Shown in pieces: positions 16,402 to 25,303 of a stretch of 64,000 bases of DNA. Each line of letters begins with the position of its first letter. Position 1 is the stretch's first letter. Position numbers and translations under genes: made by a program. Source of the DNA: Salmonirosea aquatica (GTDB taxonomy: Bacteria > Bacteroidota > Bacteroidia > Cytophagales > Spirosomataceae); NCBI RefSeq assembly GCF_009296315.1, contig NZ_WHLY01000002.1:6236501-6300500 (forward strand). Direction: 5' to 3'. The notes under the pieces are model-generated. The model was not told where the DNA came from. It saw nothing but the letters and a program-made list of their open reading frames with translations, and ran no database searches.

Positions 16402-18374
16402 TGCGGGATGGCTTTAACGATCAGGTCGGCATCGCCCCAGTTGACGACGACATTGGAGAAGCGGTAGGTCTGGTTGCCCGACAATACCTCGGAGGTCAGC
16501 CCCTTGGCGGGGACCGTGAGCCGGAAGGGCTGGAACGGCGAGCCGGAGTAGGACACCCGCACATCGAGGTTGTAGGTACCCGCCGCCAGGCCGCTGGCCG
16601 CGTAGCGGACCGTGCTGTTGGTGCTGGTGTTGGGCACCACTTCGTCGCCCCCCAGCAGCAGGGCCACCACGGGGTCGAACTGGCCGAAGATGGGGGTGGT
16701 GATGTTCTGCAAGGCCAGGGGTACCAGGGTGGTGGGGATGCACGAGCCGTGGGTATTGGCGGCCTCCTGGGTGTCGAGCGCCAGGGCGGCGGCCTGCGCC
16801 TTGGCCTGGGCATCGGCCTGGCTCAGCTCGGAGCCGAAGCTGCCCGCCGCCACGGTGATCGTCCAGCCGGTGCCGACCGTGCCGGTGCCGCAGTCATTTT
16901 TCTTCTTCACCGACGCCAGCGACACATCGACGCTCAGGTAGGGCGTGGTGCTGGGGGCGCAGTTCTCCGTCGGCCAGGGGGCGATGTAGCCCTCCGTGCC
17001 GGGCACGTTGGCCTTGGTGACCAGCGGCCGCACGTTCTCGCCGCTGTCCAGGTAGTAGCGCACCAGCTCGTTGACGATCCGCTGGCCGGTGCGCAGGCCC
17101 TGGGCGCCGAGGGCGCAGGAGGTGGTCCACGCCCGCCAGCCGGTGGCGCGGGTCTCCTGGGCGATGCGGGGCAAGCGGCTGAACCGCGTGACGGCGTTGG
17201 CGTAGCGGAAGGTGAGGCTGCGCTCGATGGGCCACTCGTCGCGGTGGTCGGTCACCAGGCTGTCGAAGCCCGGCGTGAGCGGCAGCCAGTCGGAGCCGTC
17301 GCCGATGTAGAACTCCTGCGACAGCAGCAGGTCTTCCAGATAGGTGCGGTAGGCCTCGCCGATGCGGCGGCCCAGCGTGAGCGTCAGCTGGCGTTCGCCG
17401 GCCACCTCGCGGATGATCGTCTCGGCCACGGTGGGCAGGTAGTCGTGGCCCACGAAGCGGTCGACCAGCTGGCGGCTGACCTTGACGCTCTCGACGGGAT
17501 TGGCCAGGCAGGGCACGGTGTCGTAGCCGCCCAGGCCGTTCTGGTAGAGCAGGTAGCGGACCTGCTCGGCGTACTCGTCGGAGACCTGGTAGCTGCGCAC
17601 CTCCGACACACTTTGCTGGTCCTGGTTGGACAGCCATACCTCGTAGCGGAGCACGGTTTTGGGCCGCGTGAGCAGCCCGAGCGCGGCCATCCCCACCGGC
17701 ACGGCGTAGACGGTCATGTAGCTGACGTTGTCGACGGCCAGGGCCGTGTAGGTCTCGCGGGTATTGTCGGCATAGAGGCAGCGCACCCGCACGAGCAGCC
17801 GCGTGGGCAGGGGCGAGAAATTGGTCAGGAAGTAGAGCCACTCGGGCTGGTCGGCCCGCACGAACTTGTGGTCGGGCTGCCAGGTCAGGAAGCGGCAGCC
17901 GGCCCCGATGTAGCGGGTGAAGAACAGCTCGCGGTAGGTATCGTAGTCGCGCTCGGCGACGCCGGCCTTGATGGCCCACTGCGAGGTCTGGAGGCTGGCG
18001 TCGAGCAGCGTGTCGCCGTTGTAGCGGGCCAGGCTGGTGTAGAACTGTCGGGTCAGCCCGTCGCAGACCTGCACCCGGTCGGCCCCGTAGGGCGGGGGCG
18101 CAGCCACCAGCAAATCATCGAGGCGGGTCTGCAGCTCGAAGTAAGCCCCGGCCGACGTGGTACTATTGGCCGTGGGCGGCTCCTCGCTGGCCTCGTGGCG
18201 GGAAAGGCTTTCGAACTGGGCCGATTGGAAGCTCTTCTGGACGAACAGCTCGCAGTAGTAGCGCAGGTCCACGCGGCTCTGCCCGGCGGGCAGCACGACG
18301 GGGTCGGCCGAAACGACGATCCGGTTACGGCTCAGGGCGAGCTTCTGGTGCTGGATGGGGGCTAGGTAGTCCAT
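16398..18374 (-). CDS. Large tail/baseplate protein with DUF5977-like repeat
   Basis: In this 658-residue protein, residues about 470-540 (VSLASVKKKNDCGTGTVGTG, then SELSQADAQAKAQAAAL and AANTHGSC) fit the DUF5977 repeat. That repeat occurs in Bacteroidota surface and phage proteins, with paired Cys and an SQADA helix. The N-terminal 450 residues are beta-rich (DLRYYCELFVQ, WLPLTPGFDSL). The C-terminus has an Ig-like stretch (AAGTYNLDVRVSYSG). It is probably a structural virion component. It overlaps the next gene by 4 nt. Confidence 0.65.
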   Translation of the reverse strand: MDYLAPIQHQKLALSRNRIVVSADPVVLPAGQSRVDLRYYCELFVQKSFQSAQFESLSRHEASEEPPTANSTTSAGAYFELQTRLDDLLVAAPPPYGADRVQVCDGLTRQFYTSLARYNGDTLLDASLQTSQWAIKAGVAERDYDTYRELFFTRYIGAGCRFLTWQPDHKFVRADQPEWLYFLTNFSPLPTRLLVRVRCLYADNTRETYTALAVDNVSYMTVYAVPVGMAALGLLTRPKTVLRYEVWLSNQDQQSVSEVRSYQVSDEYAEQVRYLLYQNGLGGYDTVPCLANPVESVKVSRQLVDRFVGHDYLPTVAETIIREVAGERQLTLTLGRRIGEAYRTYLEDLLLSQEFYIGDGSDWLPLTPGFDSLVTDHRDEWPIERSLTFRYANAVTRFSRLPRIAQETRATGWRAWTTSCALGAQGLRTGQRIVNELVRYYLDSGENVRPLVTKANVPGTEGYIAPWPTENCAPSTTPYLSVDVSLASVKKKNDCGTGTVGTGWTITVAAGSFGSELSQADAQAKAQAAALALDTQEAANTHGSCIPTTLVPLALQNITTPIFGQFDPVVALLLGGDEVVPNTSTNSTVRYAASGLAAGTYNLDVRVSYSGSPFQPFRLTVPAKGLTSEVLSGNQTYRFSNVVVNWGDADLIVKAIPQ

Positions 18375-18375
18375 A

Positions 18376-19368
18376 TCACTTCATGCGGAAAACTTTGGCA
18401 TACTGTGCATTGTCGGGCAGGCGGTTGGCCGGCTCGGCCCGGGCGGCACTGCTGGCCGCGTAGGCGGGGTAGTCGTCCTTGTGCCTGCGCAAAAAGGCCG
18501 TCAGCGCGTTCAGGTGCTTCTTGGATTCGGCCTGCTGGGTGGCGACCAGGGCGTTGATTGCATCGGCCGGGGGTGTCTTGCGGTTGTAGATGCCGTCGAA
18601 ATCGGAGGTGATCCGGACACTGCCGGAGGAAAGTACCTCGAATTGCAGGTGGGGCAACGCCAACCCGAAAGCCGTGTGCGCCAGGGCGCGGGCGATGACG
18701 GTAAGCAGTGCCTTCTCTTCGGCCGTCGGGGTACCTTCCAGGAGTTTCGCTTTCAAAGCGTCGAACTGCGCCTGACCCAGCCGGGGCAGGATATAGTCCT
18801 GTTCGGCCAGGGCGATGTAGGGCCGGAGGTTGACAAACAGCCGGTAGTTGCCCGCGACGATGGGCAGGAACGCACTCATCGCCGAAGCCGACGGCAGGAA
18901 TGACCGGCGTGTTTCCTGGCCCGTGGGGGAAGTATGGTAGGCCGGATAGTCGGTTTTAGGCCGGCTTTCCAGGTACTGCAGCAGACTTTCCAGACTGGCC
19001 ACGGCGTTGCGCTCGGTCTCGCGCAGGCGCTTGTCGAGCACGCCGATCCGGACGGGGCTGGTCGACTCGGTGCCCATTTCCTGCAAGCCGTTGTCGCCGT
19101 CGTTGCCGATGGCGAAGGGTAGGTAGTGCAGGTAGGCGTACCAGGCCACGGTTTTCTGCACGTAGGGGAATAGCCGGGTGTTGGCCTCCGACAGGCTGTC
19201 GTTCTGGTACTCCGTGTCCAGCAGCTCCACGAACTCCCTGCCCAGGGCGCGGGTCAGCTCGCCCTCCTGGGCCAGCTCGACGTAGGGCGCGATGAAGTCG
19301 TCGGTGGTGGCGGCCATCACGGCCCGGCCCAGGTACCGGATGAGATCGGGGATTCCTTTAAGCAGCAT
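18376..19368 (-). CDS. Phage protein of DUF6712 type, possible head-tail connector
   Basis: The 330-residue, largely helical protein begins MLLKGIPDLIRYLGRAVMAA and contains ALREFV/LLDTEYQ-type helices. The start overlaps the portal gene end by 11 nt. The sequence resembles proteins annotated DUF6712 in Bacteroidota prophages (recalled, not searched). Immediate placement after portal suggests a connector or adaptor role. Confidence 0.6.
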   Translation of the reverse strand: MLLKGIPDLIRYLGRAVMAATTDDFIAPYVELAQEGELTRALGREFVELLDTEYQNDSLSEANTRLFPYVQKTVAWYAYLHYLPFAIGNDGDNGLQEMGTESTSPVRIGVLDKRLRETERNAVASLESLLQYLESRPKTDYPAYHTSPTGQETRRSFLPSASAMSAFLPIVAGNYRLFVNLRPYIALAEQDYILPRLGQAQFDALKAKLLEGTPTAEEKALLTVIARALAHTAFGLALPHLQFEVLSSGSVRITSDFDGIYNRKTPPADAINALVATQQAESKKHLNALTAFLRRHKDDYPAYAASSAARAEPANRLPDNAQYAKVFRMK

Positions 19369-20728
19369 CTTTCTCAGTTTTGGGTTGGGGATCGGTGCCT
19401 TTCTGGCCCGAGGTGGTCTTGTTCTCCTTGCCGGCGGGGTTCTTGTCGTCGGACACCAGCAGGATGTCGTGGAAGCCGGCGTACACGTCGCGCGGCAGCT
19501 TGAGGGCGGGCTTGACGTCGTGGTTGAACAGCGAACAGACCAGCTTGCGCTCGCGGGCCGTGCGGAAGAACTGCTGGAAGTTGGCCGACACCTTCAGCTC
19601 CGAGCCCGAGCCGCCCAGCATCTTGCCGTCGCTGACGCCGGCCAGCCCGGGCAGGATGCGCGAGGCATTGGCGAAGGCCAGCAGCGCCAGCTGGTAGGCC
19701 TCGCTCAGCTCGGTGGCGTTCAACGAGCGCTTGATCTCCTCGAACTGGATGAAACCGGCCAGCTTGCCGTCCATGGTCAGGTCGCACTCGTCGTAGATGA
19801 TCCGGGGGCCGGTGTCGTTCTTCTCCGAGAACATGGCTTCCACGCTCTGGTAGAACTGGTCGCGCACCTTGTCCTTCTGCTTCTCGAAATCGACCGGCTC
19901 GTCGGGGGCTTCGTCGTCGGCGCTGTTGGCGGCCATCTCGTCGAAGTAGCGCGAGGCGATCCGGCAGATGTGGGCCAGGTTCTTGTTGTGCTTCACCGTG
20001 CCGATCATCGACGTGGCAATGTAGTTCATCACCTCGATCCAGTGCACCGACTGCTCGCCCCAGTACTGGGCGAAGCCGTAGTAGGGCTGCCCGCTCTGGT
20101 AGGGCTTGAGGTGCACCAGCGAGTCGGCCAGCTGGGTGTTGTTGCGGTCGTAGGCGGGCAGGATGGAGCAGTGCTTCTCCATGACGTCGAAGTCGGTCCA
20201 GTCCGGACACAGCAGGTACGACTTGACGGTCGGCTCGGCCAGCGTGGCCCGCACGATCAGCGAGTCCTTCACCGAGTAGATGGGCAGGCCGTCTTCCACC
20301 TTGCGGCGCACGAAGGCGTTGCCCGTCTCGACCAGGGCGGTGTTCATCTGGTCGACGACCTCGCCCAGATCGGGCAGCCCGTAGGCGTCGGCGTATTCCT
20401 CGATGGCGGGACTGGTGAAGGGCTCCCGGACGGTGATGCCGTCCTTCTGGACGTGCTTGAAAAAGCCGAAGCCGCCCCCGTACAGGAAGTCGATGCGGGC
20501 CTGCACCAGGTTCTGGGCGTCGCCGTTGGAGCGCAGCAGCTTCACGCGCTCGTTGGGCAGCAGGTTGTTGTCGCCCCAGGGGTAGTACAGGTGGCTCTTG
20601 CTGCCCACCTTGACGGTGCGCTCGGTGGTGGGCCGCACGCCGGTGGTGTCGCGCTGGCCTTCGTCGGCGGACTTGGGCAGGGAAAAGGCGAACTGCCGGC
20701 GTCCGGCCTTGAATGTGGTGGTTGACAT
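19358..20728 (-). CDS. Portal protein
   Basis: The 456-residue protein (start MSTTTFKAGRR) forms the dodecameric ring through which DNA is packaged. Its layout fits a portal: an N-terminal DNNLLPNERVKLLRSNGDAQ segment, a beta-rich wing, IYSVKDSLIVRATLAEP, a helical stem region (LNATELSEAYQLALLAFANA), and a C-terminal charged tail (NPAGKENKTTSGQKGTDPQP). It lies after terminase and one small gene, with TAATG start/stop overlap at 20728, typical of a packaging operon. An alternative ATG at 20800 would overlap the previous gene and is less likely. Confidence 0.75.
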   Translation of the reverse strand: MSTTTFKAGRRQFAFSLPKSADEGQRDTTGVRPTTERTVKVGSKSHLYYPWGDNNLLPNERVKLLRSNGDAQNLVQARIDFLYGGGFGFFKHVQKDGITVREPFTSPAIEEYADAYGLPDLGEVVDQMNTALVETGNAFVRRKVEDGLPIYSVKDSLIVRATLAEPTVKSYLLCPDWTDFDVMEKHCSILPAYDRNNTQLADSLVHLKPYQSGQPYYGFAQYWGEQSVHWIEVMNYIATSMIGTVKHNKNLAHICRIASRYFDEMAANSADDEAPDEPVDFEKQKDKVRDQFYQSVEAMFSEKNDTGPRIIYDECDLTMDGKLAGFIQFEEIKRSLNATELSEAYQLALLAFANASRILPGLAGVSDGKMLGGSGSELKVSANFQQFFRTARERKLVCSLFNHDVKPALKLPRDVYAGFHDILLVSDDKNPAGKENKTTSGQKGTDPQPKTEKDAA

Positions 20729-21042
20729 TAGAAACGGTGGTCGATTAGGTGGCCATTGAAAGTTACCAGCAGGCAGAGCAGGATCTCGCGCTTGAGCCAC
20801 CGCCCACCTTGACCCTGGTCGCGGAACTCGAAGCGCAGGTAGCCCGCGCGCCGGGTCTCGTGCCGGACGCTCAGCAGGTCGGATTTTTTCTCCTGCTGGA
20901 CGGAGCCGGAGCGGTTGCGGCAGTACCGCTTCTCGCCGTAGCGGCCGTCCTTCTTGCGGTAGGTGATCGAGAAGGTGCGGTCGTCAAGCCGGGTGAGCAG
21001 GTCGACCTGGCGGCGGACGTCCTTGAGGTAGATGCTTTGCAT
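20728..21042 (-). CDS. Small phage protein between terminase and portal
   Basis: The 104-residue protein (MQSIYLKDVRRQVDLLTRLD) is very basic, with alternating strands (RTFSITYRKKDGRYGEKRY, GYLRFEFRDQ). No known motif. The TAATG overlap with the portal start indicates translational coupling. The 211 bp upstream, back to the terminase stop, hold nothing recognisable. Confidence 0.6.
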   Translation of the reverse strand: MQSIYLKDVRRQVDLLTRLDDRTFSITYRKKDGRYGEKRYCRNRSGSVQQEKKSDLLSVRHETRRAGYLRFEFRDQGQGGRWLKREILLCLLVTFNGHLIDHRF

Positions 21043-21253
21043 GGGGCAAACTTGGCGCCTACCCCGGCGATTTAATAGGACGCTTTTTTCGGTCCGACGC
21101 CATTCCGGTGTTGGGAAAATGCTTGCCGCTCACAATCTGGCACTTAGGCCCGAAAATCGGGCTTTCGTTTCCGCTACTCTATCAGGCCCATGCCCGCCCT
21201 ATATCGAAACGGCAATTGCCAAATCCCGTTTTTGAATATATGCCGGGTCATTT

Positions 21254-22843
21254 TCAGGCCGCGGACGAGACGCGGACTTGGGCTCGCCCTGAGCCGGTGA
21301 TCGGTACGATGCGGCTGAATTTCTTGAAGACGATGTAATCGAAGGCATCGGACAAGTGCGTTGCGTATTGCTGATCGAGTTTCTCATCCAATTCCGAGCG
21401 TTTGTCCTTCTCGAAGTTGTCGCTGATGATCGGTGCGTGCTGGAGGCTGATGAGCAGTGACTTGCACTCCAGCTCATTGATACGGATTCTAGGTACACTA
21501 GGTCGTGACTCCGCGAGGATGGTGTTTACCACGCGGTACCTGATCTTGTAGGGCGGGTAGGAGGTCTGCACGCAGTCCTTCACCGACCACCCGTGTTTGC
21601 GCAGTACCCCGATCAATTGCTGGTAGTGGCTGGTGGTCCGGCCGGGATCACCCTTCTTGCCGGAGCTATCCCCGTACAGGTACAGCACCTTCCTGCGGTG
21701 GTTGGAGTACTTGGTGCAGAACTGTTTGCCAAGCTCTTCGACCAGCGTGGTGTCAGCGCGCTTGACGAAGATGTTATCGATGAAGCGCAGCTCCGAGGGA
21801 AACTCCTGCGCCACGAGCATACAGGTGAAGCGCGCGTTGAAGTCACAGCTGGCCTCGATGGGCTGGGTGGGGTCGTAGTCCACGCGCTTGTGGACATAGA
21901 GGCGCTTCTGGTCGTCGAACGCATAGTCGTACATTTGGTTATAGGTATGACGGCTCGTGTTCAGGGCGGCGTAATACGCGTTGCTGAGCCGGACCACGCG
22001 CCTATTGAGGATCTCGACTTCGAATGTTAATTCATCCGCGCAGCTCTCGCGCTCGGTCTCGATGAAATTGCCCGGCAGGTTGTCCAGGTTGTCGTAGGCC
22101 GTGGCCTCCTGGAAGTAGTAGCGCTGCGGGTCCTTCTTCATCAGCTCCTCGGTGCGGTAGATCCACTGCTGCTCCGGGGTCCAGGCCGCCGACGTGAAGT
22201 CCGCGATCAGCCAGTGCAGCGGGTGGTTGTAGCCCTTGCGGTGCGGGCGCGGGTCCCCGTACTGGTACTTGTTGGCCCGCACCGTTTTGCGGAGCACGGT
22301 ATTATAAAAATCCTCCTTGAGCTTGAAGCTCTCGTCCAGCAGCAGCACGTCCAGGTTCAGCCCGCGCGCCGTGTCGGGGCGGTCGGCCGACAGGAACACG
22401 ATCGTGCAGCCGTTCTTGAAGCAGATGCAGTTGTCGTAGGTGTTGATGCCCTCGAAGGGGTTGTGCCAGCCGTCGGGCGGGCGGCGGTTGAGCGTGTAGT
22501 GGCCCCAGGGCCGGGCCTTGGCGTCGTACTCGTACAGGCCGTACTCTTCGAAGACCTTCCTACTCTGCGAGAGCACCACGTCCTGCACGTGGCGGTAGGT
22601 CATCGAGGCCAGGCCCACTTTGCTGCGGGGCAGCGAGAAGGCCACTTCGGCCAGCACGCGCATGAGCGTGTTGGTCTTGCCCGAGCCGCGCCCCCCGTTG
22701 AATGTGGCGCGGAAGCCCGTCTGGTAGGTTTTGCCGTCTTTTTCGAAGTCGGCCGTGTTCTCCATCAGGGCCCACAGGAACCTACCCTGGGCGGGATTCA
22801 CTTTGATCTGAACCTGGCGGTTATTGGAGCTCGACGTTCCCAT
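21254..22843 (-). CDS. terL: Terminase large subunit
   Basis: This 529-residue packaging motor has an ATPase Walker A NGGRGSGKTNT (about residues 49-59), Walker B VLLLDES (about 166-172) and a C-terminal RNaseH-like nuclease. The nuclease acidic residues are in SCDFNARF (about 331), YLYGDSSGKKGD (about 391) and LSDAFDYIVF (about 499). The start MGTSSSNNRQ is preferred over an in-frame ATG 13 codons upstream that would overlap the small subunit further. It already overlaps that gene by 23 nt. Motor and nuclease are intact, supporting a functional prophage. Confidence 0.92.
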   Translation of the reverse strand: MGTSSSNNRQVQIKVNPAQGRFLWALMENTADFEKDGKTYQTGFRATFNGGRGSGKTNTLMRVLAEVAFSLPRSKVGLASMTYRHVQDVVLSQSRKVFEEYGLYEYDAKARPWGHYTLNRRPPDGWHNPFEGINTYDNCICFKNGCTIVFLSADRPDTARGLNLDVLLLDESFKLKEDFYNTVLRKTVRANKYQYGDPRPHRKGYNHPLHWLIADFTSAAWTPEQQWIYRTEELMKKDPQRYYFQEATAYDNLDNLPGNFIETERESCADELTFEVEILNRRVVRLSNAYYAALNTSRHTYNQMYDYAFDDQKRLYVHKRVDYDPTQPIEASCDFNARFTCMLVAQEFPSELRFIDNIFVKRADTTLVEELGKQFCTKYSNHRRKVLYLYGDSSGKKGDPGRTTSHYQQLIGVLRKHGWSVKDCVQTSYPPYKIRYRVVNTILAESRPSVPRIRINELECKSLLISLQHAPIISDNFEKDKRSELDEKLDQQYATHLSDAFDYIVFKKFSRIVPITGSGRAQVRVSSAA

Positions 22844-23366
22844 CCACCACCTCCTTCCCCGATTCAGGCTGCTGCCCCACATTCACCGCGCCGTTGAACA
22901 CGTACACCCGCGTGCCGGCGGGCATGGCCAGCTCGGGCGAGATGGCCGCTTCCACCTTGTCGATCTGCTGCAGCTCCCGCAGCTCCTTGACCGCTTTCAG
23001 GATCAGCTCGCCGTTCTTGTCGCGCACCGCGATTTGCAGCGCCACGTAGGCCGACTCGACCAGCACCTTCGAAGCGCCCTTCTTGTCCAGCTCGTAGGCG
23101 TCGCCCCACAGGGCGTAGCTGTCTCTGAGGATCTGGTAGGCGTGGGTCTTCTCGTGGCCGTACTCGGTGTGCAGCATCTCCACCACCTTCTGGGGGCTGA
23201 ACATCTTCGTGGCCCAGCTCCAGGCCTTTTTCATTTTCTCAAAGTACGCCTGGTCGCGCGGCCCCAGCGGGCTGTGGGCCACCAGGTGGTCCTTGAACTT
23301 GTCCAGCTTGTGGGTACCCTTTTCGGGCGTGTAGTCGCCCTGGGGCATCAGATCCATTCCGTCCAT
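22821..23366 (-). CDS. terS: Terminase small subunit
   Basis: The 181-residue, mainly helical protein has an HTH-like region (FSPQKVVEMLHTEYGHEKTH, about residues 57-76) for recognising the packaging site. A coiled region for oligomerisation (ILKAVKELRELQQIDKVEAA) follows. It is placed directly before and overlapping terL. The C-terminal beta tail (TRVYVFNGAVNVG) would contact the large subunit or channel. The leader carries a hairpin (23380-23414) like that of the tape measure. Confidence 0.8.
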   Translation of the reverse strand: MDGMDLMPQGDYTPEKGTHKLDKFKDHLVAHSPLGPRDQAYFEKMKKAWSWATKMFSPQKVVEMLHTEYGHEKTHAYQILRDSYALWGDAYELDKKGASKVLVESAYVALQIAVRDKNGELILKAVKELRELQQIDKVEAAISPELAMPAGTRVYVFNGAVNVGQQPESGKEVVDGNVELQ

Positions 23367-23379
23367 CCGGTATTACAGC

Positions 23380-23414
23380 ATAAAGTCACGCGGCAAGATG
23401 CAGCGTGACTTTAT
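23380..23414 (-). promoter_or_regulatory. Leader hairpin before small terminase gene
   Basis: The 12-bp stem ATAAAGTCACGC/GCGTGACTTTAT encloses an 11-nt loop. On the minus strand it reads CACGCTGCATCTTG and is followed by GCTGTAATACCGG-ATG, closely matching the hairpin before the tape measure. It also separates the divergent AbiGi-type gene, so it may double as a terminator. Confidence 0.55.
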
Positions 23415-23464
23415 GATCGGGTAGGACGATTCTGTATATTGCCTGAAACTTAAATTCTAAGCAC

Positions 23465-24519
23465 ATGGCTGTTAGCTCAAGCTCTCTATTTCATTTTACT
23501 AGTGGTGGTTCGGAAACTCTAAAACTTATTCTCGAAAATGGGTTTTTAGTTAAAAAAAGCAATGAAACATATCCTATAACAGCACCAGAAAAAGTAATTA
23601 ACCTTCAGGGGGGTTCAGGACATTATAAAACTCTTGAGATGAATTATAGCATTCCGATGGTATGTTTTTGCGATATACCACTCTCAATTATAAGTAAGCA
23701 TGCAGAAATTTATAGCTCATCTGACAAAAAGTGTTTGGAATAGGCATGAAGAAGGATTGGGGAACTAGTCATCACTTAAATCCCATGATTTATTTAGCAA
23801 ACAATTCTTTTCTTTCTGAAATAATATCAACAATTAGTCAAGACCTATTAGGGTTAACCACTCTTAAATTTAATATTCAAGGTATTCTGAATTATTTCAA
23901 ATATGTTAAAAATTTCGAAGATACGGATGTATTAAAATATATCAATCAAATTGATTTTTTAATAAACAAAAAATCAATTAGTGAGTCAAATGTTATTGAA
24001 ACAAGGATAAACTGTGGCAATGGCTATATAGGTTTGCAAGGATATAGACATATACTTTTTACAAAACCATACATTGGAGATTATAATGTCAAGGGGAAAT
24101 ATACAATTAATGATTATATTTTTTATAATGAAAGAGAATGGAGATATATACCACTCAATTTAACGGAAATTGATATGCTTATGACTCCTATGTCCCCAGC
24201 ATTTTATAGATTTTTTAAAGAAAAGTACAATGATGTAAGGTCAGAAGCTGATATTCAGAAAGTAGCATATGAAAACTATATTAAATCTTTGGATATTCCG
24301 TACAATAATAATTCAGCTTTTTTAAATTTTACTCCTAATGACATTTCGTTTATAATTGTTCATGGACAAAAAGATGTAGAAGATCTAATAGACCATATTT
24401 TAAATAAAAAAACAGTGGGTATTGGCGGAAAGAAAATAGAATCCGATAAGGAGCGTTATGCCTTAATTTCTAAAATCCTATCCTATGAACAAATAAAAGA
24501 AGACATCTTCTCCCACTAA
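23465..24519 (+). pseudogene. AbiGi-family abortive-infection gene, frameshifted at about 23725
   Basis: The first frame reads SLFHFTSGGSETLKLILENG and ends IPMVCFCDIPLSIISKHAEI plus SSSDKK before a stop at 23743. The -1 frame continues FGIGMKKDWG...LNPMIYLAN to 24519. IPMVCFCDIP and (Y/F)GIGxKKxWG are the hallmarks of the AbiGi family. One extra A in the AAAAA run near 23724 would restore DKKVFGIGMKKDW, about 350 aa overall. AbiGi is the antitoxin-side partner of the lactococcal AbiG system; no AbiGii partner is visible. The gene is AT-rich, on the opposite strand to terminase, and is clearly cargo. Real decay or a sequencing error are both possible. Confidence 0.75.
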
Positions 24520-24525
24520 CCAAAA

Positions 24526-24543
24526 GAGCCCCAACCGGGGCTC
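24526..24543. terminator. Hairpin between convergent cargo and phage genes
   Basis: GAGCCCC-AACC-GGGGCTC lies 7 bp after the AbiGi-type stop and just past the end of the minus-strand gene at 24552. On the minus strand it is followed by a short T run (CTTTTGG). Confidence 0.6.
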
Positions 24544-24551
24544 TCTCATTT

Positions 24552-25121
24552 TCAAAACAACCCCATCCCCGAAGGATCATCAATCGCCTTCATCGCCCGC
24601 TTCCTGAACTCTTCCTCCCGATCCGCCGGCACGTGGTTTTCCAGCCGGGTACCTTCCCGGAAGAAGTGCCCCCAGCCCCGCTTCAGCTGGCGGCCGCGCT
24701 CGTTATGCTTGTCGTAGGCCATGTCGGGTACCTCCAATTTCCGGAACGGATGCGTCAGCCAGGCCCACAGCAGTGCCCAGTCCACCAGGCGACTCTTCCG
24801 CGACCGGCACAGCAGCAGCACCGCGTGGGTCAGGAACAGCCGCTGGGGCTCGTTCTTGTCCTCCTTCTTCTTGGCCTGCTCCCTATACATGCAATACAGC
24901 GCCCAGATCTCACTGCTGATCATTGGCTCGGCCAGGCCCACATCCTCGCTGGACATGATCCGGAGCCGCTTCCACACGTACTCCCCGTAGCCACTGGCGT
25001 ACAGCTCCACCGCCCAATGCAGCGCTTCGTCCTCCATCCCCCTACGGATGCACTTTTGCAGGGCCGAGCTAATCTCGAAGAAGTCATACCCGCCCTGGGT
25101 CGTTATATCGTACTTACCCAT
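24552..25121 (-). CDS. Protein resembling the RarA/MgsA C-terminal domain, without ATPase
   Basis: The 189-residue protein (MGKYDITTQGGYDFFEISSA) has ISSALQKCIRRGMEDEALHW, then LYASGYGEYVWKRLRIMSSE and DVGLAEP. This is the pattern of the tetramerisation/C-terminal region of the replication-associated AAA+ protein RarA (SAxxKSxRxxDxxAAxYW...RRLxxxAxEDxGLA). No Walker motifs are present, so only this domain is kept. It may act on the host's RarA or in phage DNA handling; this is inference. It overlaps the upstream SymE-like gene by 8 nt. Confidence 0.6.
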   Translation of the reverse strand: MGKYDITTQGGYDFFEISSALQKCIRRGMEDEALHWAVELYASGYGEYVWKRLRIMSSEDVGLAEPMISSEIWALYCMYREQAKKKEDKNEPQRLFLTHAVLLLCRSRKSRLVDWALLWAWLTHPFRKLEVPDMAYDKHNERGRQLKRGWGHFFREGTRLENHVPADREEEFRKRAMKAIDDPSGMGLF

Positions 25122-25302
25122 TTTTGATGATGATTTTACCTGGTTGAACCATGATTTCCACGCCTTCGCCGATCGCAAAACCCGCCGCTTCCAGCCAGTT
25201 GCCCATCAGCTTGATTTCCGGTACCCGTTTCACCTGCCGGAAAACATTCCGGCGCACCCGGTACCCGATGCGTAATGCTCGATTTTTCTGTATTTTTGCC
25301 AT
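25114..25302 (-). CDS. SymE-like toxin-domain protein
   Basis: The 62-residue protein is basic at its N-terminus. VPEIKLMGNWLEAAGFAIGE followed by GVEIMVQPGKIIIKN matches the SymE family pattern (LxGxWLxxAGFxxGxxVxVxVxxGxIxI), an AbrB-like swapped-hairpin fold. In E. coli SymE is an SOS-induced RNA-associated toxin repressed by the antisense RNA SymR. Here a + strand hairpin with six T's (25343-25368) and a TAnnTTTG box (25291-25298) flank the start codon. The leader carries the recurrent CTAATTCTAAGCG-ATG motif. Phage use could instead be as a small regulator. Confidence 0.7.
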   Translation of the reverse strand: MAKIQKNRALRIGYRVRRNVFRQVKRVPEIKLMGNWLEAAGFAIGEGVEIMVQPGKIIIKNG

Positions 25303-25303
25303 C

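Noticed and set aside
15951-18365. Long + strand open frame (804 codons), like others at 6488-7849, 8638-10179, 19292-20725 and 43565-45619
   Set aside because: These mirror well-supported minus-strand phage genes in GC-rich DNA; their products are Arg/Gly/Val-rich low-complexity text without domains.
23465-23743. Programmed -1 frameshift in the AbiGi-type gene at the A run
   Set aside because: The heptamer in frame is C-AAA-AAG, not a proper X-XXY-YYZ slippery site, and two other genes show the same one-base homopolymer loss.
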